Shown piece by piece: positions 21,673 through 32,480 of a stretch of 64,000 nucleotides of DNA. The stretch's first letter is position 1; each line of letters begins with the position of its first letter. Origin of the DNA: Globisporangium splendens. Taxonomy: Eukaryota > Oomycota > Peronosporomycetes > Pythiales > Pythiaceae. Below the pieces are notes generated by a model, which saw nothing but the letters and a program-made list of their open reading frames with translations, did no database searches and was not told the DNA's origin. The translations under genes were made by a program, and so were the position numbers. The stretch lies in assembly GCA_006386115.1 (NCBI GenBank), contig VFIW01000044.1, positions 186,001 to 250,000 of the forward strand, given 5' to 3'.

Positions 21673-22083
21673 ATGAAGCAAGCTGTCAACACCACCTTCA
21701 GCCGAACACGCGCATTCTCGTTCAATGACGTGACAACTCTGCTCCAGCAGCCTCAACAAACCAGCCCACTTCGACGCGCTGCTTCCTGTGGCGACATGGA
21801 TGGAGCCTCGCGCTCACCAGCGTCAGAGCCGAGTGCCTCGGAGACAGTCCATTCAAGCGCTGCACTAGCTTCCAAGCACGCATTTAAACAAGACCTCCAC
21901 GACTCGGTGGTCCATTTCAAGATCCACGTGCGGTCGTTCGTGGCGCGCAACGCGATCGACGAAGTGCTGACGTCCGTGTTCTCGTCCATGGCGTACGCGA
22001 CGCTGCTGTTCATCGTGCGGCAGTACAGCGCCGTCGCGATCGGCGTCAGTCTCGACCTCGGCGCCTTCAGCATCGCGCTCTGA
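21673..22083 (+). CDS. small hypothetical membrane protein
   Basis: A 136-codon frame. Ser/Gln-rich N-terminal 65 residues are followed by a polar helix and a hydrophobic C-terminus (YATLLFIVRQYSAVAIG) that could be one membrane helix. It lies 24 bases after the preceding ORF on the same strand. The two may be exons of one gene, but no confident splice pair was found. No family recognised. Confidence 0.4.
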   Translation: MKQAVNTTFSRTRAFSFNDVTTLLQQPQQTSPLRRAASCGDMDGASRSPASEPSASETVHSSAALASKHAFKQDLHDSVVHFKIHVRSFVARNAIDEVLTSVFSSMAYATLLFIVRQYSAVAIGVSLDLGAFSIAL

Positions 22084-22459
22084 ACCAGATGCCTCCAGCA
22101 GCAGAGTAATTATAAAAAGCATATGCACGCATGTATAGTAAGAGAGTAGAGTAGCAACACCTCCATTTTGAACGCGTTTTGAATGCCGATTATTTAATAT
22201 CAATATGTAGCAAAGCAACAAAACTGAAAATGACTTGCCCCCACATGTGCATCCATTCCACAATGAAATGGCTGCAAAGAGCACTGTCACTGTCGCACAC
22301 AATGTCACTATTCCGAACAAAATGCTTCTAGAAAAGTCCGTCCTAAATAGCGTGGGCCACACTATGTGCGACCCCAAAGTGTTCCTCCAGAAATGCAGAA
22401 TCATCAAGTGCATCAAGCCATTCAAAACCCAGGAAAGAAGCCACGAGGATCCGATTACG

Positions 22460-23291
22460 ATGAGCGTACGTGCGCGGCCTCCTCTGTGTGTCTACATGCG
22501 CTGTAGAAAGCGGGTGCTGACGCGCATGTGTCCACGCGCGCTCTGCCGTATGACTGTATGTTTTATTCTCGCAGCAAAAGACGATGGAGCAGATGCAGGC
22601 GGAGCAGATGAAGGCCAAGTAGGTGGAATCGATATGCGCTTCCTTCCCTTTTGATAAGCTCCGTGGGGTGGGTTTTAGTATCGTAGCAGGGAATGCGCTG
22701 ATTGTATACTGTGAGCGCGTCTCCTGTAGGGAGCAGGAGCAAATGCGCGCGTCGTTGATTTCGCAGGTGCTACAACCGGAAGCCCGCGAGCGCTGTACGT
22801 GCATTGCATTTCCAGAGTATTGTTGTTTATACATATGAGAGGGACATCTCTCTCTCTCTCTTTGTGAAGGCTTGTGGATGCTGACTTGTGTGTGTTGTGC
22901 TTGATGGTGTCGTGGTCCTGTTTTCTCGTTCCTTCAGTGTCCAGAATAGCGATCGTGAAACCCGAGAAGGCGCGCGCGATTGAAGACATGGTCATCCAGA
23001 TGGCGCAGCGCGGTCAGTTGGCGGCCAAGATCGACGAGGACAAGCTCATCGACTTGCTCAACCGCGCGGGCGAGACCGAGGAGAAGCAGCGCACGAAAGT
23101 CACGGTACGTGCCTTTAGAGACCGAAGAAATGATTCAGAAGCCATCGCGCGAATGCGTGATGCTGTACATTGTGTGTTGTTGGTAGTGTTTAACTGAACT
23201 GACCGTCCTAAATACCTGAACGTGAATGTACTAGATGAAACGCCGAACGTACTTTAGTGATGAAGACGATGATGACGACGACGATTTCTAA
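22460..23291 (+). CDS. PDCD5: PDCD5 homologue (programmed cell death protein 5)
   Basis: Five exons: 22460-22465, 22575-22618, 22730-22794, 22938-23104 and 23235-23291, all with GT-AG introns and consistent phases, giving about 112 residues, close to the family's usual 110-125. The core RLSRIAIVKPEKARAIEDM followed by VIQMAQRGQL is the PDCD5 signature. The protein ends in an acidic tail (FSDEDDDDDDDF), as in animals and fungi. PDCD5 is a small helical nuclear/cytosolic protein linked to apoptosis and to the chaperonin TRiC/CCT in animals; its oomycete role is unknown. The first exon holds only ATG AGC. Intron-rich structure contrasts with the intron-poor neighbours. Confidence 0.93.
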
Positions 23292-23628
23292 GAAGAAGGC
23301 GACTCAGTGCTCGCAAATCGAGGAAAATGGTCGTCAGTGCGTCATGTATCCAAGGAGAAGAAGCCTTTATTCTTGTGTGAGGAATGTAAACGTCGTCGGT
23401 AATAACAGGTCGGGAGTTGCTTGAGTCGTTCTCTGTTCCCATGCATTTTTGTCAGGCAGGATGAATGTCAAGCTCACCACCAATCACAGGTGCTGTACAT
23501 CGAGAACGGTATATTCTGTCTGGGTGTTGATTGTACATGCTTGGGTGCTGTATCGAGTTTACTGGTCTTTACTTACAACTGACTGTTTTTGCTATCAAAC
23601 CCAGCAAAGATCTCGTTCATTTTTTTCT

Positions 23629-24600
23629 CTACCACGCAATCGTTTCGTTTAGATGGCGCTGGTGCTGGCAGTATCCGTAGGCTGACCCGAGGATCAAGAA
23701 GACGAGGATAATCAGTGAAGTGATACCGTTGGCGGATGCATCGTACGTGACGTAGCAGATGATCGCAGTGGGCAAGATCGCGATGTTCAGGAGCACGTTC
23801 TTGCCCCCTAGGACTTTAGCGGGGTGAGGAATGTACGGCAGCTTGTTGCGTAAATGGTAGGCGGACGCGATGGTAGCAAGGTCGACAGCTGTGAAGAATG
23901 CATTCGTCATCGACAAAAGACCGTCGCAGTCGATGTTCACGAGCGGCGGCGTGAGGATCAACGCTGGGTTGTAAATCATTGTCTTGCGTCGAATCTCATA
24001 GAGATCGTCATAGTCGGTGGCGACCGCGTACGCCCAGATGGAACAAGTCGGAAAAGCCACCAACACTATGGCGCAGATCATTACACTCAGCCGGCTGATG
24101 TTGCGAGTCCCAAGAAAAGTCGGAAGAATGAGCAGGACGGTGATAACTGCTTTGATTGCCAAGCAAAGATTAACGATTTGATCGTGATGCCGTAGAAATC
24201 CGTGATCGCCTTGACGATCGCACCTGGGAGCAGCGCACCATTCAGGACACTCGAGATCCACGACCAGTAGTCGACTTGGAACACCCAGGAGGGACCAACT
24301 CCATTCAAGGCTAGACCGCATAACCACCGTCTTCGGGGAACGCTGAGCATGACTCCGCAACAATGTACGAGAACGGGATGGGGAAGGGTGCGGGAAGGAC
24401 GAAATGAGTTGGCTCAATAAATTGTGAGTGTTCCAAACGCACTAAAATGGTACAAAAGTTCCTGTCGAAGGTGACACAACCCAGGCGATCCACAACGTTC
24501 ATTATTACTCTTGTACTTGGGCTGCGAAAGATCCGACTCGGTCATGCTATTGGACTGTGTACAAATAGGAAACTCGAACAAATGATCCGAGATTTGAGCA
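23629..24600 (-). pseudogene. decayed APC transporter copy 1
   Basis: Minus-strand remains of a relative of the transporter at 18.2 kb. Matching pieces lie in three frames: AESCSAFPEDGGYAV near 24330-24360, a segment with VDYWSWISSVLNGALLPG at 24190-24300, and the last membrane helices in the frame ending at 23629 (YHLRNKLPYIPHPAKV, TSLIILVFLILGSAYGY). About 130 residues of the middle are missing in frame. At least two frameshifts plus this deletion make it non-functional. The 5' limit near 24600 is approximate. Confidence 0.8.
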
Positions 24601-25327
24601 ATTTGAGTGATACTAGTGGACCAACGCCTCATCGAACGCGACTCATGTGATCCCGGTTTTTCGATGTCGCGAACGATCCAAATTGTCGTTGATCAGTGCT
24701 GACGACATCAAATCTTACTATTTGTTTGGGAAACTGGTGATCCTAGAGAAAATGCTACTAAACTAAAGATGTTGTTAATGTAAGGTGTCGTTAGAACGAG
24801 GAACAACTCGGTAGTCATTTTGGTGCAATGTACCAGTGTATTTTTGACCAATCAAAATGCAGTAGAATCTTAGCCCAAAACACCTCATCGCTTCAAATGG
24901 TGGACAATATTGCACCTTGTTTTGCTAACGCATTCTGATTGTGACACTGCCTTGTTTTGAAAGTTGTCACACGATATAAGAGCATCCACAAATGCTCTTG
25001 TATCGTGTGTTTTCAGTGTGTGGAAAATCTTGCTTCCTGTTGCCGCTGCCTGCTTGCTGTCCGAGTTTATCGCAGTGCACTCGATGCGAAGTGTAGTCAT
25101 AGCACAGGTTGGGAGGGGGCAATTGTAGGATGTTTTTGAAATGTAATTCAACTCCGTCAGTTCAGGACCAAGAACAAGACCCAGCACTTGCCACCAATGT
25201 TGCACCGTGTTGAAGAAAGCGTTGACGAAACTGTCTCGAGTCTGAGAGAACAGACATACAGTCGCATTATTCACGCATTGGCCTTGCTCGGGCTTTAAAC
25301 ACTCTACTTGCACACACTGCTCTCACT
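24601..25327. other. spacer, no gene seen
   Basis: Only short ORFs. It separates the two decayed transporter copies. A near-direct repeat of ACACGATA...AGAGCAT versus ATGCTCT...TATCGTGTG around 24968-25010 can form a hairpin. Confidence 0.5.
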
Positions 25328-25985
25328 TATTGCTATTGGATGGTCGCATCTGCCAGCCCATAGTGGCATTACGGTGGAGGTACAACTGGTACCCGCCACA
25401 GACTAAACCGGGCACTAAGAAGATCACGATGATCAGTGCGGTCACACCGTCTGTGAAGGCTTCGTACGTGATGTAGCACAGGATCGCAGTGGGCAAGGTC
25501 GCGATACTTGCCAGCGCACACTTGCCACCGGGGACTTTTGTGGGGGAGGAATGTACGGCAGCTTGCTGCGTAAATGGAACGCTGCGGCGATCACGGTGAG
25601 GTCGATGGCTGCCGAGAAGGCATTCGTCATCGGGAGCAAGTCGTCGTAGTCGAGGTTCACGAGGGGAAGAGTAAGAATCACCAGCACCAACACCGAGTAG
25701 TGCGGCACTTGGAACCTTTCACTCCACGTCGAGAGAATACTCGGAGCCAACTGGTTCTCGGCCATGCCAGAGAGCTGGAACGTCTCAGCGTAGAGAGCAC
25801 ATACATACATGCCGGACGAGGAGAGGATGGACGCGACGATGGTGATCCCCTGAAGCAGCGATCCACCGACGTCTTTTGCAATCGATGGATACGATTCTTC
25901 GTCCAGCATGGACCAGTGCAATTCGTCCGACGACAAGCCAGCGGGCATCGGAATGATGTACGAAACCATTACCAGCAACTCAATG
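25328..25985 (-). pseudogene. decayed APC transporter copy 2, cut by LINE insertion
   Basis: Minus-strand frame 25978-25442 matches roughly residues 275-440 of the intact transporter (SSSGMYVCALYAETFQLSGM, YDDLLPMTNAFSAAIDL, FHLRSKLPYIPPP). A one-base shift near 25530 moves the rest (ATLPTAILCYITYEAFTDGV, LYLHRNATMGWQ) to another frame ending near 25328. The N-terminal half is absent: the sequence switches to the LINE at about 25985, so the insertion, or a deletion joined to it, removed the 5' part. Confidence 0.8.
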
Positions 25986-28075
25986 GGACGGCGATGTGTT
26001 CCAGATTGACCTCAGCTCTAAAATGTCTGACAGGCTTCAAGGTATCATCGCTGAAGGACGAAAGCTACGCGGGACATTCTGTGCAGAATGGCTGCCATAC
26101 ATGACCTCGACTGCAGAAGGGTGGCTTCTTGATTCCAACGGTTCCCCTTACAAGCTTGCTCACACATCATTATCAGTTGGAACAGCACAACTGGGCGACA
26201 TACTTCGATGGGAGTGGATAAGACCAGGAGTGCTTAACTTCATCCCAACATGTGGAATCTCCGGATTCTCCCGGCCGTCTATTCGAACGCTCGAGCGGTT
26301 ATGTGCTATGCTGGTATGCAACTTCCCACAGCTTCTGTATCGACCACAGCAAACAAATGTGCTTCGGCTGTACAACGGACAACGTCATTACAACCACGAA
26401 TGGCATCTGCACACCAGCGAAGCAACTCTGACCCACGTCGACACGACCCTAGTCAAAGCTACGCATACAGTTCACTCCGCAATGGACTGTGACGTCATGG
26501 CAACAAGAGACTTGAACGGGCAGAAGGTGTCTTTCCATGCACATCCACGTTTCACAAGAATCGTGCAACTATGGGGTGGCAACGGACGATACAATACGAC
26601 CAGATCTTTATATCGGCAACAAGTTGCAGCAACGAGGACACAAATTGGCAAAGATACTCGAGATGCAGCAGTCAACAAAGCTGTCCAAACAGCAGGATCT
26701 CTGTGGCCAGGACTGAAATTAATCCAATGGAGCGAATTACACAGCATCCCAGGGATTACAGTTTATACAGCCCAGACTCTTCTCCGGCTGAAAGCCAACC
26801 GACTCTCCATGTGGAACTATGAGAAAGCTGATCTATCATGCTCGAATCCCGAATGTTCCCAAGTTGTCCAATCTTCTGTTCAACATCTATTCTGGGAGTG
26901 TCCGAAAGCAAAACTGGTGTGGAACTACTTTTATGCGCTATGGGCGAAGATCGGAATCACTCCTGGTCACGACCCCGCAATCTGGATCTTCAGTCTGGAT
27001 CTACCAGATACTCCAAGGCATGCATGGACCACGACCAAGAGACACATTATCGGACACAAGTTCTCCAATGAACATCTCCAAGATCATCTCTATCCCGCCG
27101 CACACATGCTGTGGCGATATATGAGCGCGTCGCTCATACAAGCCATTTGGTGTGCGCATCTGCGACGCATGGATTCGGATCCAATCGAATCGACTGCTGA
27201 GATGGCGATCACGATGACCAGATTAGAGGCAGGAATGCGAAACCTCACACGACTCGCTGAAGCGCAAGCTGGAGACTCTGACGGTCACACGGTTGCGGCA
27301 GTTCTCAAGGCATATGTCGACTGCTTTCTCAGCCAAACCGACGCCATCCCCTTGACTTCAAATGGTACTCGCGGCGTTTACCTGTTGTTTTTCGATGGTG
27401 GATCACGCGGCAATCCAGGACCAGGAGGGACTGGATCCATTATCGTGCGTGTCCATAAGGACTCGCACACAGCCAGGTTAATTTGGGCCGCGAGCATGGC
27501 GTATAGCAGGAAGGACACGACCAACAACTTTGCCGAGTACTGGGGTCTCATACATGGACTCCGAGAAGCCCGACGCAGTCAATTCGAACCGTTGTACGTG
27601 ATTGGAGACAGTGCACTCATTATCTCCCAACAGCGAATGCATCGGTCCCCTCGACAGCACCGATTGGCACGTTTATACAAGACAAGTCGACGACTCGCGG
27701 ATTGCATCGACATCCGAGGATGGTACCATCACTACCGTGCCTTCAACAAGATGGCGGACTCAGCCGCCAACCTAGCCATGGACACCAGAACCTCAACGCA
27801 GGTCAACTTCCCAACTCAAAGAGCTGCTTTCAACAATCTCACCCAGGATCTTGACAACGACGTCATGCATTGGCTTATGCGAAGTTCGGAAGACCCACGG
27901 TCATTGGACAACACAAGGCAGCCTCACATAGGACCAAGAGAACATGCCATCCTGGTCAAAGATTATTTAGCATTCAGAAGTGATCTAGTGCAATCCGCGC
28001 TGTAGACACATTTACACTCCTAGATGAAATTCGCAATGAAGAGTAGTTAGGAGAATGGATATTGTAGGTCACGAC
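25986..28075 (+). mobile_element. 5'-truncated non-LTR retrotransposon (LINE)
   Basis: A single open frame covers the C-terminal part of a LINE ORF2 without the endonuclease and the catalytic core of reverse transcriptase, as expected from 5' truncation during target-primed reverse transcription. The 5' junction lies in the decayed APC transporter. The 3' end is placed shortly after the stop; no poly(A) or clear target duplication is visible, so both ends are approximate. Confidence 0.8.
25996..28005 (+). CDS. LINE ORF2 C-terminus: zf-RVT and RNase H
   Basis: A 669-codon open frame. The N-terminal third resembles the thumb/connection region after reverse transcriptase. A zinc-knuckle of the zf-RVT type (C..C..H..C: CSNPECSQ, QHLFWECPKAKLVW) lies at about residues 282-312. 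A C-terminal RNase H domain begins with FFDGGSRGNPGPGGTG and includes NNFAEYWGL and VIGDSALI, giving the D-E-D catalytic set. The Gly/Pro-rich start is of the type called archaeal-like RNase H, known to have been acquired by LINEs of plants and oomycetes. The frame is intact although truncated, so the insertion is probably young. Confidence 0.85.
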   Translation: MFQIDLSSKMSDRLQGIIAEGRKLRGTFCAEWLPYMTSTAEGWLLDSNGSPYKLAHTSLSVGTAQLGDILRWEWIRPGVLNFIPTCGISGFSRPSIRTLERLCAMLVCNFPQLLYRPQQTNVLRLYNGQRHYNHEWHLHTSEATLTHVDTTLVKATHTVHSAMDCDVMATRDLNGQKVSFHAHPRFTRIVQLWGGNGRYNTTRSLYRQQVAATRTQIGKDTRDAAVNKAVQTAGSLWPGLKLIQWSELHSIPGITVYTAQTLLRLKANRLSMWNYEKADLSCSNPECSQVVQSSVQHLFWECPKAKLVWNYFYALWAKIGITPGHDPAIWIFSLDLPDTPRHAWTTTKRHIIGHKFSNEHLQDHLYPAAHMLWRYMSASLIQAIWCAHLRRMDSDPIESTAEMAITMTRLEAGMRNLTRLAEAQAGDSDGHTVAAVLKAYVDCFLSQTDAIPLTSNGTRGVYLLFFDGGSRGNPGPGGTGSIIVRVHKDSHTARLIWAASMAYSRKDTTNNFAEYWGLIHGLREARRSQFEPLYVIGDSALIISQQRMHRSPRQHRLARLYKTSRRLADCIDIRGWYHHYRAFNKMADSAANLAMDTRTSTQVNFPTQRAAFNNLTQDLDNDVMHWLMRSSEDPRSLDNTRQPHIGPREHAILVKDYLAFRSDLVQSAL

Positions 28076-28465
28076 GATGAACCTAAATATACCTCAACTA
28101 ACAAAGATCAAGATAAACTCACTTCAAAGCGAGGTCGCTGCCACGTATCGATTCTCATTTTCGTACGTGCATGTCGGCGATATGCACCTACACATTGAGC
28201 TCAAATACCCCACACCTTTCTCAAACCGACTAGGTAGCTATCGGTTTGGGAATGGTGTGGGGTGTTTGAGCGAGTTAGGAGAGAACCCTCCTCCAAACTC
28301 GCTTCTATTTGGGTTTTACAAGCTGGAAAATTCAACTCGTCTACACAGTCAGTCTATAATATCCATTCAAAGTGTCAAGAAGGGTTTCAGAGCCTGTGCG
28401 CTTTTTTATCAACTATATGATGGTCTCACTTGCCTTTATTCGTTCAACAACCGCCTGCCTCAGTT
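28076..28465. other. spacer, no gene seen
   Basis: Between the LINE and the 3' end of MATE B. It holds an inverted repeat around CCCCACACCTTTCTCAAACC / GGTTTGGGAATGGTGTGGGG (28209-28264), which may be a hairpin. No coding signal. Confidence 0.5.
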
Positions 28466-30246
28466 CTATTCTGCAGTGCGCACTTGCGCGTCTTCGGCGA
28501 GTTCGTCCCATTTCCACCGGTTGAACAGCACCACGAGTGTCGAGGCCGAGATGATCACGCCGAGACCAAAGCCGATCCAGAGTCCTTCGATGCCGAGATG
28601 GAACTTGAACCCGAGCAGCGCGGCCAGTGGGATACCCGCGGCGTAATACGCGACGGCGTTTGTGGTCGCGGCCGAGTCCTGCTTGCCAGCGCCGCGGAAG
28701 ATGCCCTGGATAACGCAGTTGATCGCGTCCATGACCTCCATGGGTGACCAGATGAGCAGCACCCTCGACGCCTTCGCGATGCTCGCCGGGTCGCTGATGA
28801 ACAGCACAGCGATGTGCTTCCGCAGCGTGAAGAGCGTGAGGCCAATGAAGACTGAGATGGAGACGGCCATCATCATCGCGAGACGCGCGACCATCTGCGC
28901 CTTCTTGGGCTCGTTCGCACCGAGGCAGTTGCCGACGCGGATGTTGGCTGCAACTGAGAAGCCGACAAAGACCATGTACAGCATCGTCGTGACGTTGAGC
29001 AACACGGCGTGTGCGCTCATGGCGACGAGGCTGTTGGGCAGCACGCCTGCCATGAGCGAGATAATCTCAAACGCCCACCATTCCATCACCATCTGAAGCA
29101 TACCTGGGATACCCAAGTGCAGGAACATGCCCACGTGGGACCACGCTTCTTTCACGTTCCAGCCGTCACACCACCATTGCGTCAAGTGGTGCGGATACAG
29201 CTTGAAGTACGGGATCAGCAGCACAGGTAGCACGATATTGCCGAGCGCACGCGCAAGCGCGATGCCATCAAAGCCCAGAGCCGTGTGGTACGCCAAGACG
29301 TACCCGGCGACGATGGTCACGATGTTGCCGATCAGTGCGATCACGACGAGCGGTTGCATGATGTTCTGTGCCTGCAGTGCCTTGCGGAACAGCTCGTAGA
29401 GAAACACGAACGGCACGCCGGGGAGCGAGTACCGCGAGAAATCCTGTGCCAGTCGCGCGACGTGCGGTTCCTGACCCAGGTACAGCAAGAAGCCCTCCGA
29501 GTACCAGTTCAAGAGGAAAATGGGCACCAGACAGGCGCCGATCACGATCAGTCCCGACTGGAAGTAGATGCCGATCTTGTCGTACCGCTTCGCGCCATAC
29601 GCCTGCGAACACAGCGTGTCCAATGCCGACGACAGTCCAAAGCCAATCGAGTATGCGGAAATGTTGGCAAACTATGGGTACAAAATGCGCAATCAGGGCA
29701 ACACGCGAGCATAAGATAGGCAGCGATATAGATTCTTTGAGCAAAGTAACATCCATTCAGCAGGCTGCAGTGAGCTTCGTACCATTGTGGACAGGGTCGT
29801 TGCATCCACGTACTCCTTGGTGTACGGCGAGTCCATGTGGCCCGCGAGGATCGTGCACGTCAATCCGGGAAGGAACTCCAATGCTGAGGTCATCACCTGT
29901 GTATTAGTTTTGCAGCATGAAACACACACAACGCCAGCGTCACATTAGAGACTGCAGCCCTTTAGATCACAAAGTGTGCTGTGTGCATTGAACGTACCAC
30001 CGGGTACACGAGCGAGAGCATCTCCCAGAACTCGTGGCTGATCTTCGGATCCGCTTCGACGTTGCGCTCATGCTGGTTGGCGATGTCGATGAGCGTCGAG
30101 TCTCCGCGTGTCGTGATCGCATTGCGCGCAGAGGTGCTGCTGGGCGTCGCGGCAGCGCGGTTCAGCAGCGGGAGCTGCTCGTTGTCGCCGTAGCGACCGA
30201 GAGGACTGGTGCTGGCGCCGTGGAGCTTCGTGTTGCTCGGGCTCAT
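28466..30246 (-). CDS. MATE family efflux transporter B
   Basis: Exons on the minus strand 30246-29998, 29896-29783 and 29671-28466 give about 522 residues, with the same intron positions and phases as MATE A, its paralogue in inverted orientation 22 kb away. The 12-helix MatE fold and SSALDTLCSQAYGA are conserved. Exon 3 and intron 2 are almost identical to MATE A (intron 2 differs by about two changes), while intron 1 and the first half of exon 2 are clearly diverged. The promoter is also duplicated, but the MATE A uORF is absent because its ATG is ATT here. The next gene upstream, on the same strand, is an acyltransferase. Probable efflux of small organic compounds. Confidence 0.92.
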
Positions 30247-30941
30247 GGTCGTCGGTCTCTGTGCGTGTCTGCGCTGCTGGAGAGAGGTCTCGAAATGGTG
30301 GTCGCGCTGTTGTTTGACTCGACAGAACACACGCAACAAGAGTGTTGGTGGAAAAAAGTTCAGATCCGGTAAGTTCGAGCTGGGTGCTTAAGTTGCGGCA
30401 GCAATGACCCTTGATATTAAGCAGTGTATCTATTTTGTAGGATGTGCTGAGAATGAGTGTATGTAGAACAGTTTGATATGCGCTTTAAAGATGTATATGG
30501 CTATAAATAGGCTCTAAATTCATACAAGGTGCGGATTTGTCGTAGCATGCGATTGCAAATCGAACTTAGTCTTGTGGTGACTAATCAGCAGAGACAGAGG
30601 TGACTGACTGGGTGGATGCTTGAATGCACGCCACATGTGCAGGATGCAGGTGTCTTGTGGTCCTGGACCTCGTCGAACTTAACCTTTTGCCATTGGGTTC
30701 TTGCGATGGCTTCTCGACAGCTGGTTGTATTTGATCCGTTCGTTGTGTACCGTACGATGCGTGTGCAATGTTTCCTGTCCACACGAATACATACATTCTG
30801 CATATCTTCAACTTGTCATGACGGTCTCAGTTCGGATTACAATTGTTCATTCATTATTACTCCATTTCATATAACTTATACAAATCCAGAACCCACTGCA
30901 GACGACTCGGTTCAGCTACTGGTCCTTGTGATTCGGCCGTC
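30247..30941. other. MATE B promoter and spacer
   Basis: The first 300 bases are homologous to the MATE A promoter (shared TTGCCGCAACTTAAGCACC-like block and a TATAAATA-like box near 30500). The rest up to the acyltransferase stop has no coding signal. Confidence 0.6.
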
Positions 30942-32480
30942 TCACAGCGACAACTTGGTTTGCACTCGCTGCGCGACGTCGACGAGTCTCTGCTTCTTGC
31001 CAATCTTTCCGATGTGGTCCACGGTCGTCGTGAACGCCTTGAACAGCTTCTGGGCCGTGTCGTTCTCGTATTTATACATCATGGAGTAGTTGACCTGGTC
31101 CGTGGATGTGATGAAGAAGACTGCCGCCGGTCCCACGTGCGCAATCGAGTTGAACACGTGGACCGACTCGATGTGGACGCTGACGCTGTTGTTGTTGCTG
31201 TCACCCTTTTGCACGACGTGCGTCAAGGGGAACGGGTACTTGCCGATGCTCGAGATGTTGGCATCGCACGCGAGCGACTGCGGAATCGGCAGGCTGGCGG
31301 CGTACTCGGGCTTCGTCTCCGCGTTCACACGCTCGTGCACAAAGAGCAAATGCAGCGGCATGAGTGCACTTTCCATGATATCGTCAGCCTCCTGCTTGAG
31401 GCTGCGCGCCAGATCCCAGAACGCCGTCGAGTGCATCAACACTCCCTCCTTGGAGAACTTCTCCATATCGCACGTCGTCATAAATGCTCCGACGGGGTCC
31501 TCGGGCATCGGTGCCTCCACGCGCTTGCGCATGTTGTAATCGAGCTCGAGGTTAAACTTGAAAGGCTCTTTTGTCTTGTTCTTACTCTTGCTGTCGCTCG
31601 TGAGGTAGTACGCGATGGCGACTGCAGCCGAGATCGCGCCAAAGAACGTCACGCCTTCTTCCTTGCATCGTTGCAACGCAGCGACCATATCCGCTTTGTT
31701 GCCGTTGGCGAAGAACGCGCTGCTGCTGTTGACCTTTGGCGGGATCATGAAGTCTGCCTGGTCAGCACGCACTGGAATGATGGGCGAAAAGTGCTTCAGT
31801 TCGTGCTTGTACACCATCTTGCCGAACATTTTGATGAGCAGGGTGGTGAACCAGAGCCGCACACGGCCCTGTGGACGCAACCATTGGTCGTAGAGGGATG
31901 GACGCAATGGATTCGACACCTGGTCCGCTGGCGCGAGGTCCTGGAGCTTCTCACGCGACAACTTGGACGCGATGGAGACGATGTCGTTGAGCACGAAAAT
32001 GCCAGACATGCCGTCGGACATGTAGTGGTCGGCAAAGAGCATCACACGCGCCTGGTTGAGCGCTGGGCAGTGCCACACGCGCACATAGTACGGGAACTGC
32101 GCGTACCGGTTGAACGCGATGTTGCACTGCTTTTCCACGTACTCACTCCACGTGTTTCGAAACTCGTCGCTGCTGTCGACCACGCGCACCTCGAGCAGCT
32201 TGTGTTCTTGCAGGACCTCAAGCGTGAGTGACGGGTGGATCTCGGCGAGCGCGAACTCGCCCTTAACCTGCTTGGTGCGCATGCGCGGGTGTTTGTTGAA
32301 CGTGCGCAGCACGGCGACTTCGAGTCCCGCGACAAGCGCGTCGATGGCGCCAGCGTGACTGCCCTGCAGCAGCATCGGCGTCGCGATCTTGGCGCTGCCG
32401 TTGTCGGCGATACTCATGAATCGCTCGAATCCGTGTAGCGGGATCTGCTCCTTGATTGTGAACGGCGGCACTTGTACCAT
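30942..32480 (-). CDS. HxxxDG acyltransferase, copy 1
   Basis: A 512-codon single-exon frame. The motif H152-Y-M-S-D156-G157 in FADHYMSDGMSG is the HxxxDG active site of CoA-dependent acyltransferases of the chloramphenicol-acetyltransferase/condensation superfamily (alcohol acetyltransferases, condensation domains, BAHD). No DFGWG motif is seen, so it is not a typical BAHD enzyme. His would act as general base in acyl transfer from CoA or a carrier to an alcohol or amine; the substrate is unknown. No signal peptide is evident, so probably cytosolic. Copy 2 at 37.6 kb has 811 bases without any difference I could find, while both protein ends differ. Confidence 0.85.
   Translation of the reverse strand: MVQVPPFTIKEQIPLHGFERFMSIADNGSAKIATPMLLQGSHAGAIDALVAGLEVAVLRTFNKHPRMRTKQVKGEFALAEIHPSLTLEVLQEHKLLEVRVVDSSDEFRNTWSEYVEKQCNIAFNRYAQFPYYVRVWHCPALNQARVMLFADHYMSDGMSGIFVLNDIVSIASKLSREKLQDLAPADQVSNPLRPSLYDQWLRPQGRVRLWFTTLLIKMFGKMVYKHELKHFSPIIPVRADQADFMIPPKVNSSSAFFANGNKADMVAALQRCKEEGVTFFGAISAAVAIAYYLTSDSKSKNKTKEPFKFNLELDYNMRKRVEAPMPEDPVGAFMTTCDMEKFSKEGVLMHSTAFWDLARSLKQEADDIMESALMPLHLLFVHERVNAETKPEYAASLPIPQSLACDANISSIGKYPFPLTHVVQKGDSNNNSVSVHIESVHVFNSIAHVGPAAVFFITSTDQVNYSMMYKYENDTAQKLFKAFTTTVDHIGKIGKKQRLVDVAQRVQTKLSL
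31578..32388. repeat. 811-bp identical tract, acyltransferase copy 1
   Basis: Inverted partner of 37692-38502. Identity includes all synonymous positions; it starts and stops abruptly at both ends. Confidence 0.85.

Noticed and set aside
30843..32231. 462-codon plus-strand ORF opposite acyltransferase copy 1 (and 38919-37849 opposite copy 2)
   Set aside because: Shadow of the acyltransferase codon bias. The same shadow appears in both copies because the DNA is identical, and it has no family motif.
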